Shown here in pieces: positions 50,101 to 50,929 of a DNA stretch of 50,929 bases. Each line of letters starts with the position of its first letter. The stretch's first letter is position 1. The stretch is from a virus. The notes below the pieces were generated by a model. The model was given only the letters and a program-made list of their open reading frames with translations. It was not told the origin of the DNA and did no database searches. The position numbers were made by a program, and so were the translations under genes. The stretch spans positions 1 through 50,929 of IMG/VR virus record IMGVR_UViG_3300044655_001044. The stretch is one strand, 5' to 3'.

Positions 50101-50929
50101 GAAGTACAGATAGTTTCTATAGTTCAGTAAGTGGGAGCACATATGTTGGTAGAAGTAGAACAAATAAAATAAATGATGGAATAAATTATTGGACATCATA
50201 TGTGGATAATTCTAAAATATTAACTGGTAGTACCTATTATACATTATTACCTTGTGATGGGTCTAACAAACAAGAATATCTAAATACATATAACGATTTT
50301 TATGTTGATTTAATAAATAATATTGAAATTGATATTATCGACTTTAATCAAGGTGAACAATCTAATTTCAGAGTTGTTTGGTACGAAGATGAAAATACAA
50401 ATGGTGAATCTTTTAGTGGAAAAACATTTAACACACCATACGAATATAATAGAAGTTTAAATATTGATGATAGAAATTTAGATAATCATTATTCAGTTAG
50501 TGAAAATAAAAGAAAAGTAATTGATTTAATTGGAACCTTTAGTCCTGATATTTTAGATTTATTTGAAACGTATTTTATAGAGTTTGCATCTGAAAGAGTA
50601 AATGTTGAGGTTGAAAGAAAAATATTCCCCGATTATATTGAAACATCATCAGGACATAGACATTATATTAGATATGATAATTTTCAAAATCTTTTAAAAT
50701 CAATCGTTACTGTTGACAGTACTAAAATTGACTCAACAAAAGACGTGTATAGTTCAATTAGAACAATACAAGAAGATAATCTAAAAACAATTACAAATGA
50801 TATTTTAACTAATGATAATTTAATTAAAATTACATTAGGAAATCCTAAAGAAATTAAATTATATGTTTGGGATGGATTTACAAAATTTTCAACAGGTAAC
50901 ACGTTTACATATAATGAATACAATCAATC
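47103..50929 (+). CDS. Very large baseplate-region structural protein (partial, runs off the window)
   Basis: An open frame from ATG 47103 to the right edge, at least 1275 codons, with no stop in the parts checked. It starts MANNNLNGSENILVKVDENN. Conserved-looking segments are INIAIKGANFIPQITINFVD, YKAFFHLPWPIYYLTVKGYY, YRLHMTNFTSRYNESNGNFD and GSTYAYLNDIPLSGMLNAPY (about 135-240), and then IFAVILANADVYIRLMKDVH (about 500). The rest is Asn/Asp/Lys/Tyr-rich with beta strands. Its place after gp53 fits a baseplate wedge or hub protein, but I cannot name a T4 counterpart. It overlaps gp53 by 14 nt. Confidence 0.78.
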   Translation, partial: MANNNLNGSENILVKVDENNLIYIDPNSIVNGNTVETRGVIPENFVMYVNLEADLVPRSILTASGGQNIVGSLSSIAKGTLNFLRNQNGQDFDTSWTDSFLNSEEVKNNKTGEFTGEFEQSDSSGQSFGIDSINIAIKGANFIPQITINFVDVRGKTLFESPKDSPYKAFFHLPWPIYYLTVKGYYGKAIRYRLHMTNFTSRYNESNGNFDITCTFVGSTYAYLNDIPLSGMLNAPYMYYIESDSEIKFNNKTGINEKRVKKSSKGYSILKTVYDEYKAKGLLPKDFPVKTLREVIAIAKSLDKILERTIFDQVVDFKLFNGVKEFEKKIIDFENSITAWSNINLTDEVVNFTDTDTVYFKLKGQAKEKNTLEKITGTGTNTLEYLIINYQKELKEIQIFTDDLIKKDKNGVKSINVDFKKETFNLITNIKKINQYYKPFESQYVIAKNLILSDIYEIQSSFVKERDKLQKSVEEKMNTIIKDPNNGIGIGFDPTIRNIFAVILANADVYIRLMKDVHKSAFDVSAQRKNILNGLVDEAPGGDNIYPWPEIKKQTGSDKRKVLAYPGDPDLQKKLRSDNKTLWPEIDFIENYVGVSTKRLDTLAEKEGGVGNVSFVFESNVDEKNYTPTSNLLNLSFRLPYNDKSISNIFYEIYERAKNATLFDTFNNPKTLQDLANIEFENIRFSFNEDYDLINLIKGVSTIDILKNYLLSFSPLERFPYYLDNLDTVQYIKDVIETPFEIKQSYGNEFKTDKSSSFGSLKKLLEDYKIEDYRKNIYPFNSTEYLSYLNKTSFDDSLKFTNIFQIDTKSGFICTPLEPQSWVKSDYTTNLFSQKLEIGDSKINILNTPYFHKQLNDDFLIQTSNGKYIGSAYLLLNSLPFKDLEDTLTFSGNSVNMSSMFKEVGGTHYVPYHLMLKWGSLYHRYKRQILDNVDILSGVTTPIVGSTFFDFNGNLFYPTNSEITNVVTYSGKTNIGLHPYYDNVFHNVVNGYSYFNFSTGSTDSFYSSVSGSTYVGRSRTNKINDGINYWTSYVDNSKILTGSTYYTLLPCDGSNKQEYLNTYNDFYVDLINNIEIDIIDFNQGEQSNFRVVWYEDENTNGESFSGKTFNTPYEYNRSLNIDDRNLDNHYSVSENKRKVIDLIGTFSPDILDLFETYFIEFASERVNVEVERKIFPDYIETSSGHRHYIRYDNFQNLLKSIVTVDSTKIDSTKDVYSSIRTIQEDNLKTITNDILTNDNLIKITLGNPKEIKLYVWDGFTKFSTGNTFTYNEYNQ

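Overview
The window is a stretch of a low-GC genome from a contractile-tailed, T4-like (large myovirus) phage. The evidence is the set and order of structural genes: prohead protease (gp21), acidic scaffold (gp22), gp23-type major capsid protein, gp13/14/15-like neck and tail-completion proteins, tail sheath (gp18), tail tube (gp19), a gp26-like hub chaperone, a tape measure, gp53 and very large baseplate proteins. It also carries a family B DNA polymerase (gp43) and a gp55-like late sigma factor. The host is most likely a member of the Bacteroidota. Start codons are preceded by A/T-rich sequence without Shine-Dalgarno signals, three promoters fit the Bacteroidota -33/-7 pattern (TTTG, about 20 nt, TAnnTTTG), and the phage encodes a Bacteroidota-like ribosomal protein bS21.

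Layout. 1-5563 (mostly +): end of an unknown gene, bS21 on the minus strand, then the head cassette (protease, scaffold, capsid) closed by two clear intrinsic terminators, and a small gene with its own host-type promoter. 5564-23355 (all -): an operon of four proteins carrying a repeated N-terminal tag that looks cleavable by the prohead protease (5564-8016), baseplate/tail proteins including an OB-fold hub (8030-13589), late sigma factor, two glycosyltransferases, small proteins and a HAD-like protein (13604-16988), PhoH-type ATPase, dUTPase, two small proteins and a third glycosyltransferase (17085-20210), then five probable virion accessory proteins. 23409-28894 (+): LamG/TPT-repeat adhesin, a small tail-type protein, DNA polymerase. 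28891-32796: a neck protein (-), a nuclease-like accessory gene (+) and a SNF2 helicase (-). 32851 to the end (+): neck and tail-completion proteins, sheath, tube, hub chaperone, tape measure and baseplate, with one small reverse-strand gene at 35156-35314 and a 53-codon chaperone-like frame at 39895-40056 that lacks an ATG.

Regulation. The octamer TATTTATA or TATTTATT, read in the direction of the gene, lies in the short gaps just before at least 16 genes or operons on both strands, often only 3-5 nt before the ATG. It is the probable late promoter, recognised with the gp55-like sigma factor, and implies leaderless or nearly leaderless late mRNAs. It also corrects several start codons (8016, 23409, 32851). 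Host-type promoters serve bS21, the gene at 5258 and the nuclease-like gene at 30046.

The most interesting feature is the group of proteins with I/L-x-E sites, the known recognition pattern of T4-type prohead proteases, next to a shared tag (I-I-I-S/T-E-x-Q). The tag is joined to a pterin carbinolamine dehydratase, to a flavodoxin-like oxidoreductase and to multi-domain proteins that look like polyproteins. This suggests that a set of enzymes and small domains is packaged in the capsid and released by the maturation protease. No tRNA, CRISPR array, insertion sequence or integrase was seen.
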